NCBI RefSeq assembly: GCF_001440405.1
Contig: NZ_LLXX01000221.1
Location: 340-64,339, forward strand
Source of the DNA: Bradyrhizobium valentinum
GTDB taxonomy: Bacteria; Pseudomonadota; Alphaproteobacteria; Rhizobiales; Xanthobacteraceae
Reading direction: 5' to 3'
Length of the DNA stretch: 64,000 bases
In this document: positions 16,271-26,330 of the stretch, one piece after another
Layout: each line of letters begins with the position of its first letter
Numbering within the stretch: position 1 is the first letter of the stretch
Program-made: the position numbers and the translations under genes
Notes under the pieces: generated by a model
The model's input: only the letters and a program-made list of their open reading frames with translations
Database searches by the model: none
Told to the model about the DNA's origin: nothing

Positions 16271-17302
16271 TCAAATACTTTGCGGAGTCGAGCTCTCGCG
16301 GACGATCAATTGAAAGCCAAGGTCGAGAACCGGTTCCTTCGGGCGACGGCCTTCGATCGCGTCGATCACCATCGTGACGGCGTGCCGGCCCATTTCATAG
16401 CGATTGGTGCGCACGCTGGTGAGTGACGGAACGGCGGAAGCCATGAATTCCAGATCGTTGAAGCCGACAATCGCCAGGTCTCCGGGAACCGATATCTGGC
16501 GGCGCTGGCATTCAAACAGCACGCCGAGCGCAAGGTCGTCGTTGACGCAGAAGACCGCGTCGATATCGGGCGCCTGGGCAAGAAGATCGGCGAACAATGT
16601 CCCGCCTAGCGTAACAGTAGTTGGTACGGAGGTGGTGACAACGAGGTTCGGATCGAACAGGGAGGCGGCTTTCATGGCATCACGATACCCTTCGAACCGC
16701 CGCTGGACGCGGGGATCCATTCGTGCGCCGAGAAATCCGATACGCCGGCATCCTTGCTCGAGAATGTGTGAGATGGCCGCAAAACCCGCATCGTAGTGCG
16801 AGAAACCGACCATCATGTCCACGGGACTGTCGCCGATTTCCATGATCTGCGTGACCGGACAATTCATGGACTCCAGAATTGCGCGCGATTCTGCAGTCTG
16901 GTTGATGCCGGTCACGATCAATCCCGCGGGCTTCTGCGCCCGGAACAGACGCAGGAGCTTCTCTTCCTGCAATATACTGTAGCGGGTATTGGCAAGCTGG
17001 ATGCTGTAGCGGCTGCCTTCGGAAGAGTCGTAGACGCCGCGCAATACATCGGCGAATACGTTATTGGTGAGGGAAGGAATTACGACGCCGATGACTTCGG
17101 TGCGGTGCGAGGCGAGGGCGCGCGCGGCGAGATTGGGTACGTAGCCCAATTCCTTCACCGCGCTGTCGACGCGTTCCCGCTTGCTCAACGACAGTGCTTC
17201 GGGGTTCCTGAAAAAACGCGATGCCGTGATTGGGCTGACGCCGGCGAGCTTGGCGACCTCGGTGAGGCGGATTTTGCCAGACTTTGTCTGTTTTCGTCCC
17301 AT
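16271..17302 (-). CDS. LacI family transcriptional regulator
   Basis: 343-residue repressor. The N-terminal LacI helix-turn-helix and hinge are complete: RLTEVAKLAGVSPITASRFF, then the hinge around VPNLAARALASHRTEVIGVV. The rest is the sugar-binding periplasmic-type domain. It sits between the dehydratase operon (same strand, downstream) and the ABC importer (divergent), and matched AGCGCT-centred operators lie on both sides. It is most likely the local repressor of both units and of itself, released by a sugar or sugar acid. Confidence 0.92.
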   Translation of the reverse strand: MGRKQTKSGKIRLTEVAKLAGVSPITASRFFRNPEALSLSKRERVDSAVKELGYVPNLAARALASHRTEVIGVVIPSLTNNVFADVLRGVYDSSEGSRYSIQLANTRYSILQEEKLLRLFRAQKPAGLIVTGINQTAESRAILESMNCPVTQIMEIGDSPVDMMVGFSHYDAGFAAISHILEQGCRRIGFLGARMDPRVQRRFEGYRDAMKAASLFDPNLVVTTSVPTTVTLGGTLFADLLAQAPDIDAVFCVNDDLALGVLFECQRRQISVPGDLAIVGFNDLEFMASAVPSLTSVRTNRYEMGRHAVTMVIDAIEGRRPKEPVLDLGFQLIVRESSTPQSI

Positions 17303-17343
17303 CTTGCGCTCATATCACAACAGATTAGACGTTTGAACAATTA

Positions 17344-17372
17344 TTGACAGCGCTACCATCGGATTGCTAAAA
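17344..17372 (+). promoter_or_regulatory. Candidate sigma70-type promoter of ABC sugar operon
   Basis: TTGACA (17344-17349), a 17-base spacer, then CTAAAA. The -35 box overlaps the LacI-type operator, which would explain repression. The -10 match is weak, so the exact start site is uncertain. Confidence 0.45.
17346..17359. promoter_or_regulatory. LacI-type operator 2, between lacI and ABC importer
   Basis: GACAGCGCTACCAT matches operator 1 at 13 of 14 bases. It lies 44 bases upstream of the lacI start and 137 upstream of the ABC ATPase start, so one site could serve both divergent promoters. Confidence 0.72.
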
Positions 17373-17495
17373 GCCGCCAAACTGCGGATGATGATGACGG
17401 TTGAATTCGGCTTCCGGCATTAAAGTCGAAAAGACAGCAGGGCGTCGCCGCCCACCCGTGGCGCCACAAAACAGAAGATGAGGGGAGAGAGTTCG

Positions 17496-18556
<1,061 letters not shown>

Positions 18557-18563
<7 letters not shown>

Positions 18564-18595
18564 GCAATAACCAAAGTGGCTGAGCAATAACCAAA
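18557..18595 (+). repeat. 20-base tandem duplication across a stop codon
   Basis: TGGCTGAGCAATAACCAAA occurs twice in direct succession with a 20-base period. The first copy contains the TGA stop of the ATPase gene, so the stop and trailing bases are duplicated. It lies just before the ribosome-binding site of the binding-protein gene. Confidence 0.9.
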
Positions 18596-18621
18596 AAAGA
18601 TATTCAAAGGGAGGATGGACC

Positions 18622-19941
18622 ATGCACGACTTTACCCGCCGCTCTCTGCTTCAGGGTGGCACGGCGCTGGCTGCGGCCGGCGCCTTGACCGGACCGGCAC
18701 TGCTCGATTTCGCCAAGGCCTGGGCTCAAGCCTCGCCCTGGAAGGCGGAGTCCGGCGCCAAGCTCACGGTGATGCGCTGGAAGCGCTTCGTGCCGGCGGA
18801 AGACGACGCCTTCAACGCCATGGTCGCCGCATTCAAGACCGCGACCGGCACCGAAATGAACGTGTTCTCGGAGTCGTTCGAGGACGTGCAGCCGAAGGCG
18901 TCCGTTGCCGCCAACACCGGCTCGGGTCTCGACCTCGCCTGGGGCCTACACACGCTGCCGCAACTGTTCCCGGCGCAAGTGCTGCAGCTAAACGACGTCG
19001 CCGACTATCTCGGCAAGAAATACGGTGGATGGACCGAAGCCGCGGCGGTGACCTGCAAGCAGGGTGACAACTGGCTCGGCATCCCGGTCGCGACCATCGG
19101 CGGCTACATGACCTACCGCAAATCGTCGGTGGAGAAGGCCGGTTTCAAGGATTTCCCGAAAGACTTCCCGGGTTTCCTCGAAATGTGCAAGGCGCTGAAG
19201 AAGAACAACACGCCGGCCGGTTTCCCGCTGGGCCACGCCTCGGGCGACGCCAATGCCTGGCTGCACTGGATCCTCTGGGGTCACGGCGCCTACACGGTCG
19301 ACAAGGACAACAAGGTCATCATCAACTCGCCCGAGACCGTAAAGGCGCTCGAGTACTGCAAGGCGCTGTCCGACACCTTTATTCCCGGCGTCGCGTCGTG
19401 GAACGATTCGTCGAACAACAAGGCGTTTCTGTCGGGCGAACTGCATTGCACCGCCAACGGCATCTCGATCTATGTCGCGGCGAAGGACGATCCGACCAAG
19501 AAGGAACTCACCGAAGACACGTATCATGCGCTGTGGCCGGTCGGTCCCATCGGGAAGCCGACCGAACTGCAGCTTTGCGTGCCGATCCTGGCGTTCAAGT
19601 TCACCAAATATCCGAACGCCGCGAAGGCCTTCATCGCCTTCATGCTGGAGAAGGAAAACTACGACAAGTGGCTGATGGGCGCGCGCGGCTATCTCACCCA
19701 CACGCTCAATGCCTACGATAACTCGCCGGTCTGGACCGCGGATCCGAAGAACCAGGTGTTCAGCCAGGCGAGCAAGCGCGCGCTTCCCGCGTCCGGCATC
19801 GGTACGCCGGGCGAGAAGGCGGCAACCGCGATTGCCGACTTCCTGGTGGTCGACATGTTCGCCAACTACTGCACCGGCGCCAAGGATGCCAAGACCGCGA
19901 TCGCGGAAACCGAGCGGCAGTTGAAGCGCATCTATCGCTAA
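18622..19941 (+). CDS. CUT1 ABC transporter sugar-binding protein, Tat-exported
   Basis: Extracellular solute-binding protein family 1, 439 residues. The N-terminus MHDFTRRSLLQGGTALAAAG is a twin-arginine signal followed by a hydrophobic stretch ending around FAKAWA, so Tat export is likely. Downstream features include the ligand-cleft segments typical of family 1 proteins (GIPVATIGGYMTYRKS, PAGFPLGHASGDANAW). The start is preceded by AAAGGGAGGATGGACC. It lies between the ATPase and the permeases. The ligand is not determinable from sequence alone. Confidence 0.9.
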   Translation: MHDFTRRSLLQGGTALAAAGALTGPALLDFAKAWAQASPWKAESGAKLTVMRWKRFVPAEDDAFNAMVAAFKTATGTEMNVFSESFEDVQPKASVAANTGSGLDLAWGLHTLPQLFPAQVLQLNDVADYLGKKYGGWTEAAAVTCKQGDNWLGIPVATIGGYMTYRKSSVEKAGFKDFPKDFPGFLEMCKALKKNNTPAGFPLGHASGDANAWLHWILWGHGAYTVDKDNKVIINSPETVKALEYCKALSDTFIPGVASWNDSSNNKAFLSGELHCTANGISIYVAAKDDPTKKELTEDTYHALWPVGPIGKPTELQLCVPILAFKFTKYPNAAKAFIAFMLEKENYDKWLMGARGYLTHTLNAYDNSPVWTADPKNQVFSQASKRALPASGIGTPGEKAATAIADFLVVDMFANYCTGAKDAKTAIAETERQLKRIYR

Positions 19942-20007
19942 CGAGAGCCGGAGCGGACGGCGGGTGACCGCCGTCCGCTCCATTCATTTTCAATCGGGAC
20001 ATCGCCC

Positions 20008-20967
20008 ATGGCTGACATCGCAATCGCGCCACGACGCGCCAAGACGGAGATTCGCGAGGCCACCGCATGGGACCAGCTCAAGCACAACCCCAACTGGCTG
20101 GGCTTCTGGTTCATGGTGCCTGCGCTGGCGTTCCTGATCTTCTTCCTGGCCTATCCGCTGGGCCTCGGCATCTGGCTTTCGTTCACCGACACCCGCATCG
20201 GCCGCGTCGGGGCATATGTCGGGACCGAGAATTACGAGTGGCTGTGGGACGACGCGATCTTCTGGCTCTCGGTGTTCAACACGCTTCTGTACACGTTCGT
20301 CGCAAGCGCGATCAAATTCGGCATCGGGCTCTATCTGGCGCTGCTCCTGAACGAGAACATGCCGTTCAAGGCGATGCTGCGCGCGCTGGTGCTGATCCCC
20401 TTCATCGTGCCGACGGTGCTGTCGGCGCTGGCGTTCTGGTGGATCTTCGATTCTCAGTTCTCGATCATCTCATGGTCCTTGAAGCAGATGGGGCTGATCA
20501 CCGAGAATATCAATTTCCTCGGCGATACGACCTGGGCGCGTATCTGCGTGATCTTCGCCAATATCTGGCGCGGCGTGCCGTTCGTCGCGATCACGCTGCT
20601 GGCCGGCCTGCAGACCGTGTCTCCGTCGCTTTACGAGGCGGCGATTCTCGATGGCGCGACCAGCTGGCAGCGATTCCGGTTCATCACCTATCCGCTGCTG
20701 ACTCCGATCATCGCGGTCGTGATGACCTTCTCGGTGCTGTTCACCTTCACCGACTTCCAGTTGATCTGGGCGATGACGCGGGGTGGCCCGGTCAACGCCA
20801 CTCATCTGATGGCGACCTTGTCCTACCAGCGTGCGATCATCGCTGGCCAATTGGGAGAAGGCGCGGCGATCGCAAGCGCGATGATTCCGTTCCTGCTCGC
20901 CGCGATCATGGTGTCCTGGTTCGGGCTGCAGCGCCGCAAGTGGCAGCAGGGAGAAAGCAATGACTGA
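20008..20967 (+). CDS. CUT1 sugar ABC permease 1 (MalF/UgpA type)
   Basis: Six-helix permease of 319 residues. The binding-protein-dependent transport signature EAAxxDGAxxWQxFxxITxP appears as EAAILDGATSWQRFRFITYP near residue 210. The N-terminal FMVPALAFLIFFLAYPLGLG is the typical first span. It overlaps the next permease gene by 8 bases, indicating coupled translation. Confidence 0.92.
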   Translation: MADIAIAPRRAKTEIREATAWDQLKHNPNWLGFWFMVPALAFLIFFLAYPLGLGIWLSFTDTRIGRVGAYVGTENYEWLWDDAIFWLSVFNTLLYTFVASAIKFGIGLYLALLLNENMPFKAMLRALVLIPFIVPTVLSALAFWWIFDSQFSIISWSLKQMGLITENINFLGDTTWARICVIFANIWRGVPFVAITLLAGLQTVSPSLYEAAILDGATSWQRFRFITYPLLTPIIAVVMTFSVLFTFTDFQLIWAMTRGGPVNATHLMATLSYQRAIIAGQLGEGAAIASAMIPFLLAAIMVSWFGLQRRKWQQGESND

Positions 20968-21895
20968 CCTGCCCACCTCTAGGATCGATCTCAAGGCTGT
21001 ACTGCATAGCTCGGCGCCGACGATCGCGAAGGACGATCACAGCGAGGGTATGAGCTATCTGCAGTCGGTGCCCCGGCGGATGGTGACGCTCTATCTGCCG
21101 CTGTCGATCATCGTCGTCGTCCTGCTGTTCCCGTTCTACTGGATGGGACTGACGGCGATCAAACCGGACGAGCAACTGCTCGATCTCGACAGGTACAACC
21201 CGTTCTGGACGTGGAATCCGACCTTCAAGCACTTTTACAAGCTCCTGTTCGAAAGCCACTATCCGATGTGGCTCTGGAACACGATGTATGTGGCGGTCTG
21301 CGCCACCATCCTGTCGATCATTGCGAGCGTGCTCGCCGCCTATGCCATCGTTCGCCTCCGCTACAAGGGCGCCAACCTGGTCGGCGGCCTGATCTTCCTG
21401 GCCTATCTTGTGCCGCCCTCGATCCTGTTCATTCCGCTCGCCACCGTCGTGTTCCAGTACGGCCTGTTCGACTCGCCGATGGCGCTGATCCTGACCTATC
21501 CGACCATCCTGATCCCGTTCTCGACCTGGCTATTGATGGGTTACTTCAAGACCATCCCGTTCGAGCTGGAGGAATGCGCGCTGATCGACGGCGCCAGCCG
21601 CTGGCAGATACTGATCAAGATCGTGCTGCCGCTGGCGATTCCCGGCTTGATCTCGGCGTTCATCTTCTGCTTCACGCTGTGCTGGAACGAGTTCATCTAC
21701 GCGCTGACCTTCCTGCAATCGACATCCAACAAGACGGTGCCGGTAGCGATCGTCAACGAATTCGTCGATGGCGATATCTATCGCTGGGGTTCGCTGATGG
21801 CGGGCGCGCTGGCGGGCTCGTTGCCGCTGGTCATTCTTTACGCCTTCTTCGTCGAGCATTATGTGTCGGCCATGACGGGAGCTGTGAAAGAGTGA
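20960..21895 (+). CDS. CUT1 sugar ABC permease 2 (MalG/UgpE type)
   Basis: Second channel subunit, 311 residues. The EAA loop reads ELEECALIDGASRWQILIKI, with EECALIDGA in place of the more usual EAAxxDGA. The family C-terminus ending in VEHYVSAMTGAVKE is intact. The start overlaps the upstream permease stop by 8 bases. It completes the importer: ATPase, binding protein and two permeases. Confidence 0.92.
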   Translation: MTDLPTSRIDLKAVLHSSAPTIAKDDHSEGMSYLQSVPRRMVTLYLPLSIIVVVLLFPFYWMGLTAIKPDEQLLDLDRYNPFWTWNPTFKHFYKLLFESHYPMWLWNTMYVAVCATILSIIASVLAAYAIVRLRYKGANLVGGLIFLAYLVPPSILFIPLATVVFQYGLFDSPMALILTYPTILIPFSTWLLMGYFKTIPFELEECALIDGASRWQILIKIVLPLAIPGLISAFIFCFTLCWNEFIYALTFLQSTSNKTVPVAIVNEFVDGDIYRWGSLMAGALAGSLPLVILYAFFVEHYVSAMTGAVKE

Positions 21896-21936
21896 GCGCC
21901 TAGGGCCCGCATCAAGAAATAGCAAAACTATCGCTG

Positions 21937-22058
21937 TCGTCCCTGCGAAAGCAGGGACCCATAACCACCGGCGGCAATTGTTGAGACGAAGCCGTCAACC
22001 ATCCCATCTTGATTGCATCGGCCGCGGCGTATGGGTCCCGGCTCAAGGCCGGGACGAC
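21937..22058. repeat. Palindromic repeat family C (TCGTCCCTGCGAAAGCAGGGA), copy 1
   Basis: The outer arms read GTCGTCCCTGCGAAAGCAGGG and TCCCGGCTCAAGGCCGGGACG, each itself a short hairpin. Related copies lie at 26331-26439 and 49018-49141. The element fills the gap between permease 2 and the epimerase-like gene; it overlaps the extended open frame of that gene and so argues against an earlier start. Confidence 0.85.
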
Positions 22059-22083
22059 CAAGTATGAAGAGGGAGTAGGGGTC

Positions 22084-23070
22084 TTGCACATTCTGATTCT
22101 CGGCGCCGCCGGCATGGTGGGCCGCAAGCTGACCGAACGGTTGTTGCGCGACGGGCGCCTCGGCAAGCACGAAATCACGCGCATGACGCTGCAGGACGTG
22201 GTGGCGCCTGCCGAGCCCGCCAATGCGTCGATCCCGATTCAAGTCGTGGCTTCCGATTTTGCCGATCCCGGCGCGGCGGAGCCGCTGATCGCCGATCGGC
22301 CGGAGGTGATCTTTCATCTCGCCGCGATCGTCTCCGGCGAGGCCGAGGCCGAATTCGACAAGGGCTACCGGATCAATCTCGACGGCACACGATATCTGAT
22401 CGATGCCATCCGCCATGCCGGCGGCGGCTACAAGCCGCGGCTGGTGTTCACGTCCTCGATCGCGGTGTTCGGCGCGCCGTTCCCGGAAAAGATCGGCGAC
22501 GAGTTCTTCCATACGCCGCTGACGAGCTACGGCACGCAGAAATCGATCTGCGAACTCCTGATCAACGACTACACGCGCAAGGGCCTGCTGGACGGCATCT
22601 CGATCCGCCTGCCGACGATCTGCGTGCGGCCGGGCAAGCCGAACAAGGCTGCGTCCGGCTTCTTCTCCAACATCATCCGCGAGCCGTTGGCGGGCGAGGA
22701 GGCGGTGCTGCCGGTGTCCGAGGACGTACGGCACTGGCATGCCTCGCCGAAATCGGCGGTGGGCTTCCTGATGCACGCCGGCACCATGGATCTCGACGCG
22801 ATGGGACCGCGGCGCAATCTCAGCATGCCCGGTATGTCGGTAACCGTCGGCGAGCAGATCGCAGCACTCGATCGCGTCGCCGGCAAGAACGTCACCGCCC
22901 GCATCAAGCGCGTGCCCGATCCGACCATCATCGGCATCGTCAGCGGTTGGCCGCGGGATTTCGACACCGCCCGCGCGCTCAAGCTCGGCTTCACCACGGC
23001 CGAGAAGACGTTTGACGACATCATCCGGATCCACATCGAGGATGAGCTCGGCGGCAAGTTTGCGGCCTGA
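22084..23070 (+). CDS. denD: NAD-dependent epimerase/dehydratase family, D-erythronate dehydrogenase-like
   Basis: Extended SDR of 328 residues with ILILGAAGMVGRKLTERLL as Rossmann motif, VFTSSIAVFG, and the catalytic YGTQK (Tyr-x-x-x-Lys). Overall it resembles DenD, which oxidises D-erythronate to 2-keto-D-erythronate in four-carbon acid sugar catabolism. In this context it may act on another acid sugar. The TTG start follows AGGGAGTAGGGG; the frame extends 25 codons upstream into a palindromic repeat and those codons were rejected. It lies between the sugar importer and the KDG kinase and is probably part of the same regulon. Confidence 0.72.
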   Translation: MHILILGAAGMVGRKLTERLLRDGRLGKHEITRMTLQDVVAPAEPANASIPIQVVASDFADPGAAEPLIADRPEVIFHLAAIVSGEAEAEFDKGYRINLDGTRYLIDAIRHAGGGYKPRLVFTSSIAVFGAPFPEKIGDEFFHTPLTSYGTQKSICELLINDYTRKGLLDGISIRLPTICVRPGKPNKAASGFFSNIIREPLAGEEAVLPVSEDVRHWHASPKSAVGFLMHAGTMDLDAMGPRRNLSMPGMSVTVGEQIAALDRVAGKNVTARIKRVPDPTIIGIVSGWPRDFDTARALKLGFTTAEKTFDDIIRIHIEDELGGKFAA

Positions 23071-23103
23071 TGTGACTTTACGCTAGTTTACGCGGATGCG
23101 GTC

Positions 23104-24051
23104 ATGACCAAAGTTGCCTGCATCGGCGAGTGCATGATCGAGCTTAAGCAGGCCCAAGGGACCCAGGCCAGCCTGTTTTCGCGCGGCTATGGCGGCGACA
23201 CCCTCAATACCGCCGTCTATCTCGCCCGCCTTGGCGCCGGCACCGACTACATCACCGCGCTCGGTGATGACAGCCTCAGCGATGAGATGATCGCCGGTTG
23301 GGCTGCGGAAGGGGTCGGGACGACACGGGTGGCGCGGCTGCCGGGCAAGCTGCCGGGTCTCTACATGATCCAGACCGACGACAAGGGCGAGCGCCGGTTC
23401 TTTCACTGGCGCGACAGCGCCGCCGCGCGCAGCCTGATGGATTTGCCGCAGACGCCGGAGATCCTGGGTTCGCTGGCTACCTATGAGATGATCTATCTCT
23501 CGGCGATCACGCTGTCGCTTTATGGCGAGGAGGGACGGGCGCGGCTGTTCGCGGCCCTCAAGCGCGCGCGTGAAGCCGGGGCGCGGCTTGCCTTCGACAC
23601 CAATTTCCGCGCCCGCGGTTGGCCCGATCTCGACGTCGCGCGCGCCGTTTATCACGATGCCTTCGAACTTGCCGATATCGTGCTGGCTTCGACGGAGGAC
23701 CTGCTGCCGCTCTATCCCGGCGAAAGCAATGAAGCCTTGCTGGCGCAGATTCCAGGCAACGAGGTGGTTCTAAAATTGTCCGAACCCGCGAGCATTCTGC
23801 GGCTGGCGGGCGTTTCGCACCAGATCAGGGCTGAGCCGCTAAAGGCGCCCGTCGTCGACACCACCGCGGCCGGCGACAGTTTTGCCGCGGCCTATGTTGC
23901 CGCGCGGCTTGCGGGCGCGGACCCGAAGGAAGCCGCCCGCGCGGGGCATCGTCTGGCCGGCGTTGTGGTATGTCATGCCGGGGCGATCATCCCGCGTGCG
24001 GCGATGCCGCCCGGACTCATTCCCACTACCTCTGGCAAGGCATCTCCATGA
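23104..24051 (+). CDS. kdgK: PfkB family sugar kinase, probable 2-dehydro-3-deoxygluconokinase
   Basis: 315-residue carbohydrate kinase. The N-terminal GECMIELKQAQG and GYGGDTLNTAVYLARLG are typical of KDG kinases, and the PfkB signature DTTAAGDSFAAAYVAARLAG carries the catalytic Asp. It would phosphorylate 2-keto-3-deoxygluconate (or an epimer) to KDPG. The next gene, KDPG aldolase, starts in a 4-base overlap (ATGA), which strongly supports the pairing. Together they form the lower half of a semi-phosphorylative Entner-Doudoroff route. Confidence 0.85.
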   Translation: MTKVACIGECMIELKQAQGTQASLFSRGYGGDTLNTAVYLARLGAGTDYITALGDDSLSDEMIAGWAAEGVGTTRVARLPGKLPGLYMIQTDDKGERRFFHWRDSAAARSLMDLPQTPEILGSLATYEMIYLSAITLSLYGEEGRARLFAALKRAREAGARLAFDTNFRARGWPDLDVARAVYHDAFELADIVLASTEDLLPLYPGESNEALLAQIPGNEVVLKLSEPASILRLAGVSHQIRAEPLKAPVVDTTAAGDSFAAAYVAARLAGADPKEAARAGHRLAGVVVCHAGAIIPRAAMPPGLIPTTSGKASP

Positions 24052-24698
24052 CCGCAACCACAAGGCAGGAACAACTCGCCGCCATCTTCAAGTCCGCGAC
24101 GGTGATCCCCGTGCTCACCATCGATCGGCTGGAGGACGCGGTGCCGCTGGCCCGCGCGCTGGTTGCAGGCAGGGTGCGCGTGCTGGAAGTCACCCTGCGA
24201 ACGCCGGTCGCCGCAGACGCCGCCAAGGCCATGATCGCAGAGGTGCCGGAAGCCATCGTCGGCATCGGTACAATTTTAAATGCCGACGATCTCGCAAGGG
24301 CGAGGGCGCTCGGGGCCAAATTCGGCATTAGCCCCGGCGCGACGCCGGAGCTTTTGAAGGCCGCCGCCGCAAGCGACCTGCCGTTTGCGCCTGGGATCGC
24401 GACCGCTTCCGAGCTGATGCAGGCGCTGGCGGCCGGCTTCGATCTGGTGAAATTCTTCCCCGCCGAGCAGGCCGGCGGTATCAAGGCACTTCGGGCGCTG
24501 GCGGGGCCGTTTCCGAGTATCAGGGTTTGCCCGACCGGCGGCATCGGCGAGGCCAATGCCGCGACCTGGCTGGCAGAGCCGAACGTGGTGGCGGTGGGCG
24601 GTTCCTGGCTGTGCCCGCCGGCCGACATCCGGTCCGGCAACTGGGCCGGCATAACCGCCATGTGCGTGCGGACCCTGAAATCGCTGAAACCGGCGTGA
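24048..24698 (+). CDS. eda: KDPG/KHG aldolase
   Basis: 216-residue class I aldolase that cleaves 2-keto-3-deoxy-6-phosphogluconate to pyruvate and glyceraldehyde 3-phosphate. The Schiff-base lysine lies in FDLVKFFPAEQAGG, the general-base Glu in RVLEVTLRTP, and the phosphate region in CPTGGIGEAN. The start ATG overlaps the kinase stop. Last gene of the sugar unit before an unrelated thiolase gene 55 bases downstream with its own ribosome-binding site. Confidence 0.92.
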   Translation: MTATTRQEQLAAIFKSATVIPVLTIDRLEDAVPLARALVAGRVRVLEVTLRTPVAADAAKAMIAEVPEAIVGIGTILNADDLARARALGAKFGISPGATPELLKAAAASDLPFAPGIATASELMQALAAGFDLVKFFPAEQAGGIKALRALAGPFPSIRVCPTGGIGEANAATWLAEPNVVAVGGSWLCPPADIRSGNWAGITAMCVRTLKSLKPA

Positions 24699-24753
24699 AG
24701 TCTTTTCCCCGATAGGCTACAAATTGGTCGGAACCGGAACAAGGAGAACGACC

Positions 24754-25923
24754 ATGACAGCCAGCATTGTGGGGTGGGCGCACACGCCATTCGGCAAGTT
24801 CGACGCGGAAACCGTCGAAAGCCTCGTGGTCAAGGTGGCGACCGACGCGCTGGCCGACGCCGGCATTTCTGCCGAAGACGTCGACGAGATCGTGCTCGGC
24901 CATTTCAACGCTGGTTTCTCGCCGCAGGATTTCACGGCCTCGCTGGTGCTCCAGGCCGACCCCAAACTGCGCTTCAAGCCGGCCACCCGGGTCGAGAACG
25001 CCTGCGCCACCGGTTCGGCGGCGGTGCATCAGGGTATCAGGGCGATCGCCTCGGGCGCGGCGAAGATTGTGCTGGTGGTCGGCGTCGAACAGATGACGCG
25101 GACGCCCTCGGCCGATATCGGGCGTTACCTCCTGAAGGCATCCTATTTGCCCGAGGACGGCGACACCGTCGGCGGCTTTGCCGGGGTGTTCGGCAAGATC
25201 GCGCAAAGCTATTTCCAGAAATATGGCGACCAGTCGGACGCGCTGGCGATGATCGCTGCCAAGAACCATAAGAACGGCGTTGCCAACCCCTATGCGCAGT
25301 TGCGCAAGGACTTCGGCTATGAGTTTTGCCGGGCCGAGAGCGAGAAGAACCCGTTCGTGGCCGGTCCGCTGAAGCGCACCGATTGCTCGCTGGTGTCGGA
25401 TGGCGCGGCGGCCCTGGTGCTGACGGATTCGGAAACCGCGAAGACCATGGGCAAGGCGGTGAACTTCCGCGCCACCGCGCATGCGCAGGATTTCCTGCCG
25501 ATGTCCAAGCGCGACATCCTGCAGTTCGAAGGCTGCACCGTCGCCTGGCAGCGCGCGCTGGCGCAGGCCGGCGTGCAGCTCTCCGATCTCTCCTTTGTCG
25601 AAACCCATGACTGCTTCACCGTCGCCGAACTGATCGAATATGAGGCAATGGGCCTGACGCCGCGCGGGCAGGGCGCCCGCGCCATCAAGGAAGGCTGGAC
25701 CCAGAAAGACGGCAAGCTGCCGATCAATCCATCCGGCGGATTGAAGGCCAAAGGCCACCCGATCGGCGCCACCGGCGTCTCCATGCACGTGATGAGCGCG
25801 ATGCAGCTCGTCGGCCAGGCGCCCGAGGGCATGCAGCTCAAGAATGCCAAGCTCGCCGGCATCTTCAACATGGGCGGTGCGGCGGTGGCTAACTACGTCT
25901 CCGTGCTGGAACCTGCGAAGTAG
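24754..25923 (+). CDS. Thiolase family acyltransferase (SCP2-type)
   Basis: 389-residue thiolase. The nucleophilic cysteine is present in VENACATGSAAVHQG (Cys84) and the catalytic histidine in GHPIGATGVS. The C-terminal CxG motif of classical thiolases is replaced by FNMGGAAVAN, as in SCP2/lipid-transfer thiolases. It is therefore likely to cleave or form a 3-ketoacyl-CoA. The start was set at the ATG following AAGGAGAACGACC. It is followed by repeat elements and a short coiled-coil gene and is not obviously part of an operon. Confidence 0.88.
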   Translation: MTASIVGWAHTPFGKFDAETVESLVVKVATDALADAGISAEDVDEIVLGHFNAGFSPQDFTASLVLQADPKLRFKPATRVENACATGSAAVHQGIRAIASGAAKIVLVVGVEQMTRTPSADIGRYLLKASYLPEDGDTVGGFAGVFGKIAQSYFQKYGDQSDALAMIAAKNHKNGVANPYAQLRKDFGYEFCRAESEKNPFVAGPLKRTDCSLVSDGAAALVLTDSETAKTMGKAVNFRATAHAQDFLPMSKRDILQFEGCTVAWQRALAQAGVQLSDLSFVETHDCFTVAELIEYEAMGLTPRGQGARAIKEGWTQKDGKLPINPSGGLKAKGHPIGATGVSMHVMSAMQLVGQAPEGMQLKNAKLAGIFNMGGAAVANYVSVLEPAK

Positions 25924-25950
25924 CCGCGAAACGTGCTATCGTAGCTACCA

Positions 25951-26076
25951 TAGGGTGGGCAAAGGCGCGCTAGCGCCGGTGCCCACCATGAGTGCCGCGC
26001 GATGAGACTGGTGGGCACGCGGAGCCTGTCATCGGGCGCGCATTTCGCGCGACCCGGTGGCTTTGCCCACCCTACA
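25951..26076. repeat. Palindromic repeat family D (TAGGGTGGGCAAAG)
   Basis: TAGGGTGGGCAAAGG at one end pairs with CTTTGCCCACCCTA at the other, and two internal GTGCCCACC/GGTGGGCAC arms form further stems. It occupies the gap between the thiolase and the short coiled-coil gene. Only one copy is seen in the window. Confidence 0.82.
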
Positions 26077-26095
26077 ATTTTCCGGAGCGTGCATC

Positions 26096-26311
26096 ATGGG
26101 TAACGAAAGTTCGCTGTCGCTGGCAGAGCTCAACAGCCGGATCAGGATTCTGGAAGACAATATCCGGCAGTTGATCGAACAGGCTGCCGCCGCCTCCGGC
26201 GAACGGAACGAAGCGCGCATCGCAGACCGCCTCAGCCAGCAGAATGAAGAGCTGGAACGCCTGACCCGGGAGCGCGACGCGAGATCCCAGAACGAGCCGC
26301 CGAAGAAATAG
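26096..26311 (+). CDS. Small coiled-coil protein
   Basis: 71-residue acidic, helical protein with no membrane segment. Heptad-like patterns run through LAELNSRIRILEDNIRQLIE and LSQQNEELERLTRERD, suggesting a short coiled coil, superficially like SlyX. The ATG start gives MGNESSLSLAEL; an open frame upstream runs through a repeat and was trimmed. I cannot assign a function. It stands alone between two repeats, in the same direction as its neighbours. Confidence 0.65.
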   Translation: MGNESSLSLAELNSRIRILEDNIRQLIEQAAAASGERNEARIADRLSQQNEELERLTRERDARSQNEPPKK

Positions 26312-26330
26312 CCGCTACATGCATCGACCA

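Noticed and set aside
22009-22083. Earlier ATG for the DenD-like gene
   Set aside because: The added residues come from the end of a palindromic repeat. The TTG with a good ribosome-binding site fits the family N-terminus.
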